DNA from: Paramacrobiotus metropolitanus
Taxonomy: Eukaryota > Tardigrada > Eutardigrada > Parachela > Macrobiotidae
NCBI RefSeq assembly: GCF_019649055.1
Contig: NW_026570347.1
Location: 1 to 64,000 of the forward strand
Length of the DNA stretch: 64,000 bases
Reading direction: 5' to 3'
The notes under the pieces are model-generated. The model ran no database searches. It saw only the letters and a program-made list of their open reading frames with translations, and was not told where the DNA came from. The position numbers were made by a program, and so were the translations under genes. Shown piece after piece: positions 47,868 through 61,825 of the stretch (within the stretch, counting starts at the first letter, position 1; every line of letters starts with the position of its first letter).

Positions 47868-50800
47868 CTAAAAAGAGAAAGAAAATGGATTCTCTATTTG
47901 ATATAGTGTAGAATATAAATCACCACTACAGAAAGATTGATCCAAAATTTGACCGGAAATGATTGGGAACCGTTTTCCTATAGCCGGATGCATTGATTAC
48001 TTGTATGTTCGATTTCCTGTGGGCTGACAAATATAATGGGGAAAGCGTGATATTAAATACAGGCTATACAGCATTCTATAAATATTTTGACCTATTCCCA
48101 TTTTCCCGCGCACACTTCATCAAAGTTCGTATTTTTATCCATAATTTTCCTGCACATTATATAGCCATGTATCTGTATGCTGGTTTTGATTGATGTATTT
48201 GCTGTATGCTAAAACAGCACAGGCATGGGCTGTATTGTTGTTCGACATGCAAATGCGATATTAAAACTGATTCCTCGGGGAATAGTGCGCATCGTAAAAA
48301 CATCACAGCCGATCGCGATAGGTGGACTCGAACGGCGACATGCACTGGCCATAAACAGATCCATATCGAATAGCCAGTGTCCATTCGTCAGTTGTCAGGG
48401 AATAAATAATTACAATATATATATGAATGAACAAACATGCAGTGCGCGCGGTGTTAAGGGAGATTTATCAACATGCAATTTATGTTTGTGTCCGGTTGTG
48501 TTGACTCGCCGGTTTGGATACGGCTTGTGAATTTCGGCACCGAAGCATAAGTGATACACTGGAGAAAGGGCGGTAATATGATATCCTGCAAGTAAATAAC
48601 CGCTAATCCAGGGAGTATGCAAAGAAAAGTACAAGACCGGAATTTGCCTCCACTGCGTCCGATTCATCCCGAAAGAAATCCTTAGCCATGTTTTCTTAAT
48701 AAATCGGAAAGTCGTTTTGTTGTGTGTGAATACACGTGCACGCGCTTTAAGTTAGAACAACATCGCTGTTGGCGTTTAATCCATCCAGCAAACCGTGCAA
48801 ATATCGATCTTCTTGCAGCCAACACTGTCTTTAAAGCGTTTTCTTTGAATAGAGAATCTGTATTTTGTAATTCACTTAAAATATTACATGAGCGCTTATG
48901 CGTACTAAGCTTTCTAATTGACAATAAAAATGATAAAAATATTATAGCACATTAAGAACTTTCTGAAAATTTTTAGCCGGCTTATTATTTTGTACTTACC
49001 CTATTTGGTATGTTCAAAGCAGAATAAGTTTAATTTTAATTTATGGTTAGTGAATACTCCAAAAGAGCATTAAAACACCAAATGCGTTAAGAATGTACAA
49101 ATCCATAAAGTTTAAAAATTACAGTTAAGTACGCGTATCAAGACGGAAACAAAAGATACTACGGTACTACACAGATATAAAGAGTAAGTATATACATTAT
49201 GTATACATATATAGCAACGGTGCTTATATATTGAACTACGCGGTTATTTGCTAGCAAAGTGAAATCTTTAGCAAGGCCATGCAGGCTTCTGACAAATTAA
49301 ATAATAATTCCACTTCATATGACAAATTGTTATGATCGATCACCCGATAAATATAATCGGTAAACCGAGCGTACAAATTGCTCATGAAACACATGAGTTA
49401 TCGTAACTGCCGCTGGAATCTTAATGATTACTTCGCACGAGAATTAAGTCAATGCATACTAAAAGGCTTTAAATGAACGAGAGACCCAACAACTACTTTT
49501 AATGCAAGTTATGCAACTTCTTCAGGGTTAAAGGGCATACATATATTGCCCAGCTTAAGTAACACAGGAGTACAGATATGCTAATACAAACAAACATTTT
49601 CATAACATCTTGTTTCCATATAATAAATAAAATTACTGAGTTATTAAGAACAGGATGATTATCGGGAAAATCGTTCAAAAGAAATGTAAGTGAACGTTTT
49701 TGCTTTTCGATTTCTCACGCTTTGCAGCATCTTTCCCGTTTAAAATCAGAGTATCTGATAGGACTCTTAAACAATTCTTCAGAAAAATAAGTAATACATT
49801 TTATTAACAGTTTTTTACGAATGCCGGGGCAGGTCTAAGAAATGAACAAAACTAACAAATTAATTAACGGAGTGCATAAGTGCGAAGGGAAAGTGCTCTC
49901 AAATATACTCTGTACACCGTAAACATTCGCTATGCCATTATGGTTTTGCCACATCACACATCAAAGTTTCCCAAACCTCTCCTTCTTTGCAAATATACAA
50001 ACGTGTAGCGGTTAAACAAACTTCTGCGGAAAAATTAATTTCAATAAAAGTACTACTGCTGCACATATGCAACAGCAACTGAAACAGTGTCTTGGGTCCT
50101 AATACGAAAGAAATGCTATCACGACGTCGTAACTATTGCTCGATCGTTTTATAAACAGGTCAAGTGCAATGCATCTACACCCGAGCAAACAGACCGGCAT
50201 TAGACTGATGTTGATTTAACGCACATTTTCCATTGTAAGGTGGTATACACTTGAAAATATCCGTAAATAATTTTTGCTGTTGTCCATTTTTAAAAACAAA
50301 CACTTCCCAAATGATCTCTTTTCTGTTCAAAATTTCGAAAAAAGCCTCTGGGCATGGAAACCGCGTGTGTTATCAATGAAAATAAAGAATGCTTGTAATT
50401 TAACACATGCAGCGGGTGAAGTTTTAATGGGGGAAAGTGAAATAGAAAGTTTGGATGTGGAAGCAAAATGAATTAGTGCGTCCTGTTGTGCAGTGTAAAA
50501 GCCGGCGACTTCCGACCGGACATGCAGACACACATCGTGTGCCATGAAAGTTTTATCAAGTAAATCATTGACTGGTCTCTCCCTACATAATATACAGATA
50601 GTGATTAGCTTGATAAGCGTAATGCGCAAAAGATTTCTGGGAGTAAATCGATATAATATAACAAGTCCACTCTGGGGAATATGCGCTTAACAATGTCTGT
50701 ATGCAATATCCCGGTTGCCTACATATATAACACATTATTGTGTATATGTAAATGGCCCAAACTGGCCAATTCTGTTCTATCGATTCAATAACGTTCTTTT

Positions 50801-53556
50801 CAGTGCCCAAAACCCCAAACCGGCGAAGTTATCCCAGTTGATCTTTTGGAGGGTTATTAATAAGGCTCTCTTTCTCTCTAGCTCTCTTTTCGCAATAACT
50901 GGCACGCAATAAATTCAGCGACCCTCAAAACGCATGCGCCGGCTATTTATGAACTACCGGAATGACGTACAAAGAAATGCCTTGTATGTTTGTGTGGGAG
51001 TATGATTTTAAATGAGATCTGACAGAACGTTTCACTTGTTCTGACACAGTGGATGCTTTTAGAAAAATTTTGTAACCAAACATGATTGATTATGCGGTCA
51101 GGCTGCGGTGTGTTGATGTGTACAATATACATGCAAAGTGCAATGTGCAGTGCCGGCTTTCAACAGCCACACAATGTTGTGCAGCCCATTTTGCACTACG
51201 CTTGGCTAACTACTTTTTACCACTATAATATGTTTACATCCCGCATCTTTTTGGGAGTGATGATGATGATAATGATTACATCGTGCACAACGACGAGAAG
51301 GCAAAAAGGATAATGAGACTCCGTGATTGATGTCGCTTGTTCGTTGGACTTTTTACTTTTCAGCGGGATGTAAGATGCCGGTCGAAAATACATTTGGCAA
51401 AATGGAAGGAAGAATTTAGGACAATTTAGATTGTCAGCAGTCAAAGAAATATATTTCCTGCGGTTTAATGAGGAATCGGATTCTCATAAATGATTTATGT
51501 TACGTAATGTTTGCAACATTAGAAGTGCGTAAGGCGTACGACGGGCATCCATTAGCATGGCACGCACACAGTGCCGTCACTTCTCCAGACGATGACCATT
51601 TAAATTATTGCACCAGTGAAACTGAGAAGTAATGAGTCCTATTCACCACATACGTTTCGATGGAAAAGCTCTATAATGTGTCGAAACTTTTGTACATCTC
51701 ACAGATTTCGTATGCAGCAGCATAAGAAACGCTTGAAAATTTCAACGATTCATAAAACTGATAAAAGTAAAAATAACTACATACTGATTATATTTGATTT
51801 TTGAAGACATGCATAGTTAGCATGTGTATTTAATTCCGACCGGTGAGTAAGTAACTACTTGGTGCACAGTGCAGCCAGTCCAAGAAAGTTTTAATAACAG
51901 CTGCACACGAAAATTTCAATATTATACACCCACTAAGCACAATGCACGCATCTTACATAACTTTTGTTGCAGTGTTATAGCTAGATATCATGAAAAAGCT
52001 AATTAATATTGCAGTCGAGTGCGTAATGCAATATTAAAAAAATTTTTTCTCCATGACTGCAAGCACGAGAAGCGAGACTCTGTTCGTTCACAAAATTGCT
52101 AATTATTTTTTATCAATAGTGAGTGCAGTACAGTTCACATATTGTTTCTTTTAATAGCAATCAACCAGAACGGATTTTTTCTACAAAAAAAAATTATGTA
52201 GAAAGTTTTTAAAATGAATCTCTAGTGTGCATAACGAACTTGTAAACGAAAAAACAAAGCGCAAATTACTTCGGCACTGCAACTCTTCATGCCGATTCAG
52301 CGTGTTTGCATGTTGCGCAATGTTTTTATTGTCAGAATAATCAATGTGTAGATAATAATATGCCTAGATCAATATGAATTATTAACTTACCTATCCTGCG
52401 ATGAAACGAAAAGAAAATGGTCAGTATCATCAAAAAATGATTATGCCAACTGCAAATCCGGCGGATAATCCGACGATACATTTCATTTCATCTACAGTGT
52501 GCGACATTTGAAACACGATCCAGCGACAGCGATAAGCCGGCTAGACATAATAATACAAAGAGCCGGTTTGACGCTGGCGTTGTTTGTAGATAAAAATTGC
52601 AAATTAAACCGACCGGAAGCTCGCACAGTAAATGGTCGAAATCCCGATGAAACTTAAGATAGGAAAGTGCTTTTATCCAAAATACATTTCCAGGTTCCAA
52701 GTAAAAGTGCACCAACTCGTCGTCTACGCATCCATTATCATAAACAGCCCGAATAAATTTTTACGTCAGATAGTGCACTGCTCCCGTCGACTGCAATGTG
52801 CAACAGCATAAAAGTGCACTATGATCTGTTGCCGGCGGTTTTGTGCGCAGCGGATTTAAGCTGTCGCTTGACGATCAGCATCCGTTACTGTAGGGATTTG
52901 TATGTTTAAGCAAATAATACACCTCCTATATACAGTATGTGCTTATGCGTGTGTACAGCACCGCCTTTTGTACAATATGCAATTCGTCGTTGCTGTTGCG
53001 CACAGACCCGACACAGTCCAGATGGAATATGTAGCGGAAATCCGGCCTTGCACCCAAGAGTCGAATCGGTTGATGGTCAGACGAAAAATTAGCACGGCTT
53101 GCCGGAAATTGGTTTTGGGCTGTTTAATGGCTGTTTACGCTGATGTGTCTTTATTTTTGTGAACAAAAAGAAACAAGTGTATCTAACAGGGATACAGCTC
53201 GCCGGTTGTAAAGGACTGTGTAATTTACGAGCTCGAGAAGGTCCATAAGAGCCTGAAGAAGTTGCTCTGGGTTTGAAATATGAGTGTGGTTTAAAATTGG
53301 GTTAACGCCTAATTGTGCCCCCGAGAATCCGCAGCACGACAATCATCGTGGTTGTATTTAGTCTTTTTGTGGACATGTTGTGAATTATAGCAGTTTGGGT
53401 GCAAATTGCTTATTACGATAAGTAGGATGTTTTGGAAATATCATAATGGAGTAAAACGCAACTGATAGCCGGAAAAGATCAGGCCGGAAACAAGGATACA
53501 TTTGGTGGCTAGCTTATACAGGATCGTTCCACATATCACACTCACTAATGAATATA
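47868..53556. other. AT-rich region, no convincing gene
   Basis: Probably upstream or first-intron sequence of the SUEL/CUB receptor. A possible short minus-strand leader exon (MILTIFFSFHRRI, about 52,430-52,390, followed by a consensus GTAAGT donor of the right phase) could join the SUEL exon, but its signal peptide is poor. Other frames at 48,225-48,955 and 52,488-53,342 have no recognisable similarity. Confidence 0.4.
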
Positions 53557-54464
53557 CAAAGGACGCTCCAAAAGTAAGTTTCCCTATTTTGCGTCCCTGC
53601 CATTTGAAGTAATAGTCATGTGATTTATTTTTTGTTGTATAAGCAATTATGTAAACTAATTAGAGAAATAAGAATCAAAAGATTCAAAGAAGAACTGGGA
53701 AAACGAAAATCAGAATAGCAATACTACTTATACACTAATTTCCACGAGTTTTTTTGAAGCTCGTTCTTTTTATTACCACTTCCGTCCCTGTTGTAATTTC
53801 GACAGCAAATTTAAAGTACCAGCTACAAATACTGTTCTTAATATTACTGCAGTAACAGAATGGTTTGAAAAATTTCCGGAGGAGAGCAAACTTTTTTTTT
53901 CTCCACGACGCCGGAATCCCCCTTTTCAGCCTTCTTGCTGATATGAATCCAAAAGTTCTTGGCATCAATAAAAAGAAAATTTCATGCGCAGTCATGCGCC
54001 TCTTGGACACAAATAACTTCAAGTTGTACCGACAACAATAATGTTTTACAAGAAATTTTCGATTTTTTACCGTCTGGCACCTTGAGCAGCTCTGTGGTTT
54101 TTCCACCTAGTCATTGAGAGTTTTTACTTTTCTGGAAAAGCGTTGCACAGAAGTTGTTTTGTTTTGTTCTTGGAATTAGGACAGAAAAGAATTCCTAATC
54201 TGATGATATTTGGTGCTTTTCGAAAAGTGAGCAGGAAGACTGAGAAAAATAACAAAAACTGTCAGGGTAAAACCCGTGGCAAAGTGCCGAAAACCTTGGA
54301 CGGCTTTCTCGGCAGTTCTTCTCCGTTTGATTGTAGTTAGATAGAGTTACATTTTATTTTGGTTCGTTAATGAAGGACGTTTCTAAAAATATGGTTCATA
54401 AGAAATAAAAGCGTTCAGGCCGGGAGATACAAAATAGGGAAACTTACTTCTGGAGCGTCCTTTG
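53557..54464. mobile_element. 908 bp mariner-like non-autonomous element
   Basis: 34 bp terminal inverted repeats (CAAAGGACGCTCCAAAAGTA then AGTTTCCCTATTTT; one mismatch at the right end), with TA at both borders (53555-53556, 54465-54466). The length and the GGACGCTCC..AAGTAAGTTTCCC end style are those of Tc1/mariner elements. The interior has frames of at most about 120 codons on either strand and no visible DD(D/E) transposase core, so it is a non-autonomous or decayed copy. Confidence 0.85.
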
Positions 54465-57400
54465 TACAAAGTAACATATACATGGCTCTAAATGCACGGC
54501 TTGCCGGAAATTTAAGTTCTAGAACTTAAAGTTTTTACTATTACTAATGGTACATTACATTTGTAGATTTCATGCATAAACTTTTTGAAACACGTCACGT
54601 CAATAACTATACATGTATACTGATTTATGAAAAAAACCAATTGTACTTACAAAAGCTAACCAATTTTTTGACATTGAACTGCCAAAAATAAACGTTACAT
54701 GTATAATAAAACGTTACATGTATAAACGTTACATGTATAATAATTAAGCAATAGGATCGCCGGAATAGGGACGCATATCAAATAATTAAACAATAGGGAC
54801 GCATATCAACGAAAATAAACAGGTGACAAAAAAATACATACGCAAGCCTAAAATTGATGAAAAAATTGTTAACTATAGTGGCTTATGATTTGTTTAAATA
54901 AACCAGATGCAATTAAACGAAAATTATTAAATATTCATAACAAAATAATAAGCGTATTAATGGAATGCGATAATCTAAAACTACCACAAGAATTGTTGTT
55001 TATAGGTCTAAACTTATTGCCCAACTGGATCACGAAAAGCGAACAAGCACAAAATCGCTGTCCATATTTAGGAGAGGAATAATGCTACGTCGACTACGGC
55101 ATGAAACTGCAACAGACCAGTAACTGTTCCCGCTGTCGGCAAACCGGCTACGAAAAGAACTATAAAGTTTTTAAAGAACCTTGAAAACGAGGATACAAAA
55201 ATTAGTCCTTGCCACCATATGCATAAACTGAGCATAGATCCTGTAATCTTTGAATTTGTTCAAAAGATAAAAGAAAGTTATTTTTAGCAGCGATGAAATA
55301 AATACGAGTATAACAGCACTGCACCTTTAGGCTTACCGGCAACATGAGTGCCAGTGTGTAGAAATTAGCACAATTTTTTGACACCAGTGATAACTGATAA
55401 ATACTGTATAAAACACTTGCTGACATACTGGTTAGAACGAGAAATCGTTTGCAAAATCAGCTTTATTGCACACTAAGCGTAAAAACCCTGGATCTTTATT
55501 ACCTCGCATTATTAGTTCGGATGTAGCTAATTTCGATAAAAAGGCTTGTCCTCAGGTTCGGCCCTAATAATGTATAATTAATGACTTTACAATTCACCGG
55601 CAACTACGGGTAGTTGCTGTACTCATCGTAGTGATTAACAATTTATAACTCTGCAATCTGTTATGTTATTATTTTAGAAATTACGTAATGATATATACAG
55701 CGTTACAGCCACGTACACTGTTAATCTAAATTAAACGGATTATTTTACAAATATTTTAATTAAGATTTAAGGGTATCCAACCGAACCTGCTAACTATATT
55801 GAAATTGCTAACATCAGAATTTCCCAGTGTTGGCAAATTAACTCCGTGTATGAAATTTTGTAAATTACTAAATACAGTTTTTCATGATACACAATATGTA
55901 CTTATTAATCCGAGAACAGCGCAATCCAATTAAAAAAATAAATACCAGTCGCTCCATTCATCTGCGGTTTCCTCATAATAATAGTTTTGTAAACTGCAAG
56001 TTAATAATTTTGTTGGTATACTGCCATTGCCGACAACTTCTCTTCACAGACACATTGTGGGTTTATACGTGTTGGGTTATAATTACATTCGAGTGCAGTG
56101 ACTGCTTTTGCTGCCAATTAAACTGATCTGGATGACTGACAAACGTCAGCAAACTGTAAACTGCCTTCCGTTATAGTGGCGAAAGATGCCTGGAAACCAT
56201 TTAGGTGTACAGGCGTAAAACTTAAAATACATTAAGTATCGTGCGCCTAATTGCACCAATCTTTCATTTTGATTTCGTACACTTCCTTCCACCACGAGCG
56301 TGCAGATCTTCTGTAGCCTTCTGGCTACGGTCCTCAGTTTTGGATTTATGCCACCTCATTAAGGCGATTTTGCTCCCAAAACTGGAGCAGGAATATCCAC
56401 AGGTTAAATAGAATGTCCTTGAGAACTTTATACCGGCATATTATTAACTTTTTTATAGAATGCAGACTTACCAATATTAGCCCAGCAGACTCTGCCACAA
56501 ACTAATGTCTATTAGGAACTCTAATATCTGCATTCTAAGGTCTTCAGTTTGTTCTGATTTTAAACACCATAAAACCTCTTGTTGTTTTATGCCTAGTTTT
56601 AGTGGAAGTGAGCCATGACAAAATTTTATTAGTAAAAAACAGCCCAAAGTACGAAAACTTCAGGACGCATTGTATATGTACATATGTACAACGATACGTA
56701 TGTAACTATGTGGTTCATGATCATGCACAATATTTTTCGAAATTATAAGATGAAACGCAGTAACACTTAAATTCCCGTCAGGAGCAATAAATAATATGCC
56801 GCTTGAGTGCACTAAATATAAACATATTATTGGAAGTAGATGTTTCTCCAACCATTTTACGTCATATCTTTTTTTGTCAAAATTTTCGCCTACAGAAAAA
56901 CAGAAAAATAGAAAAAATGGAATTAAACGCTTCGTAGGATAGTATCTGTTCTGTGTCTGTGGCATTTTCTAATGGTGCGAGTATTAAAAGCAGTTTAAAC
57001 TGGAATCCTAATGTATAAAAAAAATTTATAATATTGCAACATTCGCTGCCAGTACAGCATTTAAATGTGTACACAGAAAATAGATAACTATCTTATACCT
57101 GATTTTGCAACGTTTATTTGAGCATTTATATAGACATACTGTACTCGTATTTTGTCATGCACAGGTACAACTAATCATGTACGTAGCGTAGGTGCAAAAA
57201 ACAAACAGCGAACAAGTTCGGAACAATTAAGTAGCGGTGGCGTTTTCGTGCAAATAACACGGTGAGCCTAATTAAATGTTCGTGATCGAAGCTTATGGAT
57301 TTTTCCATCGAATACTCGTATCTATAACATTTCCATAATGATTGTTGGGTTGCATAAACAGAGGCTGTTACAATGCGAATATTGTTTCATATTAATATAA

Positions 57401-58496
57401 AAATAACTAAATCTATACTGTAAATGCGGCATTGGAGATTTAAATAGTCAGGAAAATGCTTGGGTGTACTTGTATAAATGAATCGTATGAAGTCGCCATC
57501 GGCTCGTTAGCCGACATACTGCGTCATGCGGTGCTGGAACAAAACCTGTGATTATAGTTTTTGTGATGGGCCAAGTTATGAACGTGCATCATTGTTTCAG
57601 CATGCTTTGCATGCAGCTTGTATGCTGAAGACATAATTTCACAACTTACTTATTAAAAGAAAAAAGTTGAGCTCATGACAGAGTGCCTTCAAACATATCT
57701 ACGGATTCACCGCGAGTGTTGCGACCTTCTATATTGTGATCGAATGATAAATATCGTGATCGAATGTTAAATATGACACACATAATCTAGTAATGATCGG
57801 TTGCAAAATAGTACCTACTCGTACTGCTCAGTTGCTTATTACATCGCATAGTGCCATATTGGAAATTGCCAATTAATTGGCTATGATATTATGGTATTTT
57901 GTACATAATATTCTGTTGTACATAATATTCTTCAAGTGTTAAGCACAGTGGTGAAAACTGTGCTCTGCTCTGATAACATTCTGCGTTTTGAAACTGTCTG
58001 CATAATAGTTTGTGGACCCATGAATTCAGTTTATTCTAATTTACGTCAACTCCGTCAAGAAAACGTTTCCGCACCCAAATCCAGGATGCGGATGCCTTGA
58101 TAACCTTACAATGCGTATGCAGTTTTGCGTTTTATGACTTCGTGCTCTGAAACTGTATTCCATCAACTTTGCAGCGAATTAATTATTATTGTCCTGGCCC
58201 GGTTTTGCCGCTCATTTTGCAAAGCGTGACACCGCTGACAGCAATAAAGCGATTATACGGAATCATTATATAAGTTCGTTGACAGGAAATGTAAAATCTG
58301 GCAACGACAGCAAGTTGAGTTGCATCAAATATAAATGTTTTAGCAGCTAATTGCTGCATTGCTAATGCACAATTGCAGGTTGACTGACGAGCCAGGTCTC
58401 AAGTCCAGTACCAGCCTCAAAGGTCACCTGCGGATTAGCAATCATTGTGCATAACTGATCTATTACTCTGCCTGTCGGCTGGATATCCGTTACAAT
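54465..58496. other. AT-rich region upstream of the astacin gene
   Basis: About 4 kb without a supported gene. It contains direct repeats at 54691-54809. A frame at 54885-55082 and the following CSRCRQTGYEK phrase near 55,125 hint at a decayed zinc-finger-like coding remnant, too short to name. The last few hundred bases before 58,497 probably hold the astacin promoter. Confidence 0.4.
54691..54809. repeat. Short direct repeats
   Basis: AAACGTTACATGTATAA occurs three times between 54690 and 54741, and ATAGGGACGCATATCAA twice (about 54766 and 54794). They lie just downstream of the mariner-like element and do not resemble its ends. Confidence 0.75.
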
Positions 58497-60437
58497 ATGG
58501 GATCCTTAACACTTAAGATTTCCAGGCTAGTGAATCTATTGCGGAAATGTCTGTGTTGTTTTATATTGACGACGGCGTTACTGCAAGGCGCAAAGTGTTT
58601 TCCAATGGGTCCCAGGGTAGGGAGATCATTTGGTGAATCGGTGAGAAATACCGCCGCTGATGATTCCGCGCAGTACGAAACGATAATAAGAACCCCGGAT
58701 ATGAACGATAGTTATGCTGCACTGGCGAAAGAAATTATTATCACACCGTCGGCAACTTTGTTAAAAATGTCGGTGGATCTTCTGCCCACTGAATACATGG
58801 TCCCAAAGAGAAACACACTGAAATACTGGCCCAACAAAACAATTGCCGTAGACATTTCAAGTCGTTTCGGTAAGTTTTCTTCTCTACCCTTAAATTAGTT
58901 TTCTTAATGTTTTAAGTAAAACTGTACTTTTCGTAGCTATTACAACGTCAACAACCATTTGCAGTTTTATTTATAATGTACAGGTGTCGCTTTGATGATT
59001 TGGTTTACATAATTTCTACAAAATGATTTAGATAAGCATCAACGTTAACAGTGCAGGCTGAATATCTTCAGCTTTTTTCTTCGTTTTTCAGTTTTCATAT
59101 GGACGCTTACTGTAAGCATGAGCAAGTGTGGCTAGGAAAATAATTATAAATATTTTTTTATGACATGCATGGACGTTGTTTTGTAGCTCCCGAAGAAAGA
59201 ATAACGATATGGAATGCACTGCAAGCACTATCCGAATCAGTTGATTCTTGCATAACGTTCATCAATAAAACTTTCCATGAGTCGGACTTTCTGTTTTTCC
59301 AAAAAGGAAAGCTGTAAGTTGTGAAAACTGTTATTTGTAAAGTGTATGTGAATCCAAGAAAATTACGGCCGAATGACCACCTATGACAAACAGAGCTAAT
59401 TTTTGTGCTGCATATGTAGTAATTATGGGCAAAACTATGAAACTGGATGCAGAACTGTCAGGGTGCATAAAATTAATTGGATAATTTGGATTAGCGTGAC
59501 AGTACATTTGTAAATATTAGCACGTGGTTCCTGCTCATGTTGCACCGCATGTTTTACGAAACAAGTTTTAGAAAATAAATTTGCATTTGAAATTATGGAT
59601 GCCTAGATGTATTCGAGCTTGTTGGCTACTAAACCAAAATACAGCCAAAGTCGACAATTAACTACATTGCCTGCCAGCGATAAGTTTGGTTTTGCTGTTA
59701 CTATTGCAGTTGCGATGCACGGATTGGCTATAACGGAGGACGACACGTTGTAAAACTGAGCGTGGAATGCTTAGATCCAGGCGAGCTGGGTTTTGTCCAG
59801 CATGAAGTTTTGCATGCCTTGGGATTTTTTCATGAACACTCCAGAAGCGATCGGGATAACTGGGTGGACATAAACTATGAGAACGTTAAGCCGAGTACGT
59901 ACAACTGTCAGATTAACTGTAAATAAATTCCGTACAATGACAATACATATGTAGATTACTGTAAACCGCTGTTGTTTCATTAAGAAAACAAAACCCGCAG
60001 AAGCTCAGCTTAGTTATTGCGCAATAATTATCCAGCTATGAACTGACGTGCATCTACAAAAAACCGAGGTGATCATATCCTTTGTTTTTGCAGTTAAAAA
60101 GAAAGAATTTTCCAAACTGAAATTCCGTACATGGGATCTGCCATACGATTATTTAAGTGTTTTGCATTATTCATCCGATGCATGTGCAGTCAACGACACG
60201 ATACCAACCGTCAAACCCACCAGCTTAGCCGTCAGTTTAACAACTATTGGCCAGAGGAAAGGACTGAGTCCCACCGACATCCAGAGAGTAAAAATCCCAT
60301 ATATGTGTGGAGAAAATTTGGCCATCGGTGATACACGCTGGGCTGATATGAATCAAAGGAGGCAATCCCGAAAACAGGACGCCGTCGACGATCCTTATGC
60401 GTCTCCCGTACAACAGGAACAGCAGAACGATGAATGA
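58497..60437 (+). CDS. Astacin (M12A) zinc metalloprotease, secreted
   Basis: Extracellular metalloendopeptidase. Exons 58497-58869, 59187-59313, 59710-59894 and 60094-60437 give 342 residues. Seen: an N-terminal hydrophobic segment (CLCCFILTTALLQGAKCF), probably a signal peptide; a propeptide to about residue 105; and a catalytic domain starting near LKYWPNKTIAVDI. The zinc signature is HEVLHALGFFHEHSRSDRD, with all three His, the Glu and the R-x-DRD extension, followed by the Met-turn region DYLSVLHYSSDAC. Odd: the Met-turn Met (family S-I/V-M-H-Y) is Leu, while the Tyr zinc ligand is kept. The domain has fewer Cys than typical, and there is no CUB, EGF or ShK domain after it, only a polar Gln-rich tail (SPVQQEQQNDE). 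It is likely active given the intact zinc site; this is inference. Confidence 0.92.
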
Positions 60438-61825
60438 AAGGTCATGTTCTGTGGCTATATTATCTCAAAGTCAGCAGAACATACCTATTAACGTGTGGGT
60501 CAACTCTTTAATTGTTTCTGCTGCGGATCAGTATTATGATGCTCAGTAGTTTGTGTCGGTGCTTTGTGTGTAAATGATTGATAAATTAAATATTTTTACC
60601 CTAAGGAATTGATCATGAGTTTTTGGATTTGCACTAATTTAATGGTTTGGCTAATTTACACTGACAATAAATTGACTACGCTATGTATAGCAAAAGCTTA
60701 ATGTTAATCAAACATTGGTAACTTTCATCAAGCTTAATTGGATTTCGCAACGACAACCGCTATTTGAAAAGTAATTGAACCAGCTAAATTACTGAACACT
60801 GAATGCATGCACGATATTCTGCTATTCATGTGTATTGTATTAAATCAATTTCATCCTTCTGTACTCCCGTTAATATAAAGTTCATAACTTCATATCTCGT
60901 ATTCTCACATTTTACAATTTAATTTAAACTTCCGAAAATATCGTGTGCAGTATAACCGAAATATAACCGATGTGTTCAAAGAAGCTCATAGACTTTCGCC
61001 ATAAAAATATTATATTCTTTAACAAAAACCGGAAACAACTGTAACGCAGTAGCATACTGGAGGCCGCGACGCCGTATATAAAAAATACAACCTATTTGAA
61101 ACACTTGGAGCTTTCGGACCGGAAGTAATTTTCTTGATCACAAAACTCGGGAAGAAGGTGGGTGGAGACGACAGGAAACAGGTGAGATATGGGCGACAGA
61201 GTTTCCACACAAATGGATCAGCATGGAAATCCAACGCGGAAAGCCGGCCTCATGTCACAAGAACAACCAGCCTCGGGAATTTATACGAAATGTTCTGACA
61301 CGTGTGACGAGGCCACCTGTTTCCACAGTCGGCTGATGGCTTTTTACTTTTATAAAAACTTGTGACTGTTTTGTATGGTCTTCTGAATTATTTTAACGGA
61401 CTTTACAACAATACACTGAAAGATGTCGACGGATTAAGTACTGGAGTATGTGAACTTGATAATCCGATTGAATTTTCTAGCTACATGTACACCTTCCATC
61501 TACTTGTACAAACGCTCACGATTTGTATTGTACTGCTTCACTCATATCAGAAGGCTCTATAATCTGTATTAAGTCTGTATTGACTATTGAGCAGTGCTTA
61601 AATAACAAGACAGCCAACAATTGTTGCAATATGCGAAAGAATCATTTAGTTATTACTACCGGATTATTCCAGTACGTTTTTATCCGCTTTTTAATTTAAT
61701 TCTTATGGGCATTGCGCAAACGTCAAGTGAATATAGGCTGCCGGTAGATGGTTCCACAATACACTTCGGTATCGTCGCCATATTTAGTTTTTTTATCACT
61801 ATACGCATTCTGCACAGCTCTTCTA
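60438..61825. other. Convergent intergenic region
   Basis: About 1.4 kb between the astacin stop and the stop of the minus-strand oxidoreductase. It is AT-rich and holds only short frames without recognisable similarity. It presumably contains both 3' UTRs. Confidence 0.5.

Noticed and set aside
48410-48955. Overlapping frames on both strands resembling a small exon cluster
   Set aside because: No domain recognised and no consistent splice phases.
52390-52440. Possible leader exon MILTIFFSFHRRI for the SUEL/CUB gene
   Set aside because: The donor site and phase fit, but the hydrophobic core is short and ends in HRR; too weak to add to the model.
53735-54106. 123-codon minus frame inside the mariner-like element
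   Set aside because: No DD(D/E) core or helix-turn-helix visible; composition is as expected of decayed DNA.
54885-55185. 65-codon frame and a following CSRCRQTGYEK phrase
   Set aside because: Too short and isolated; a transposon remnant is possible but cannot be named.
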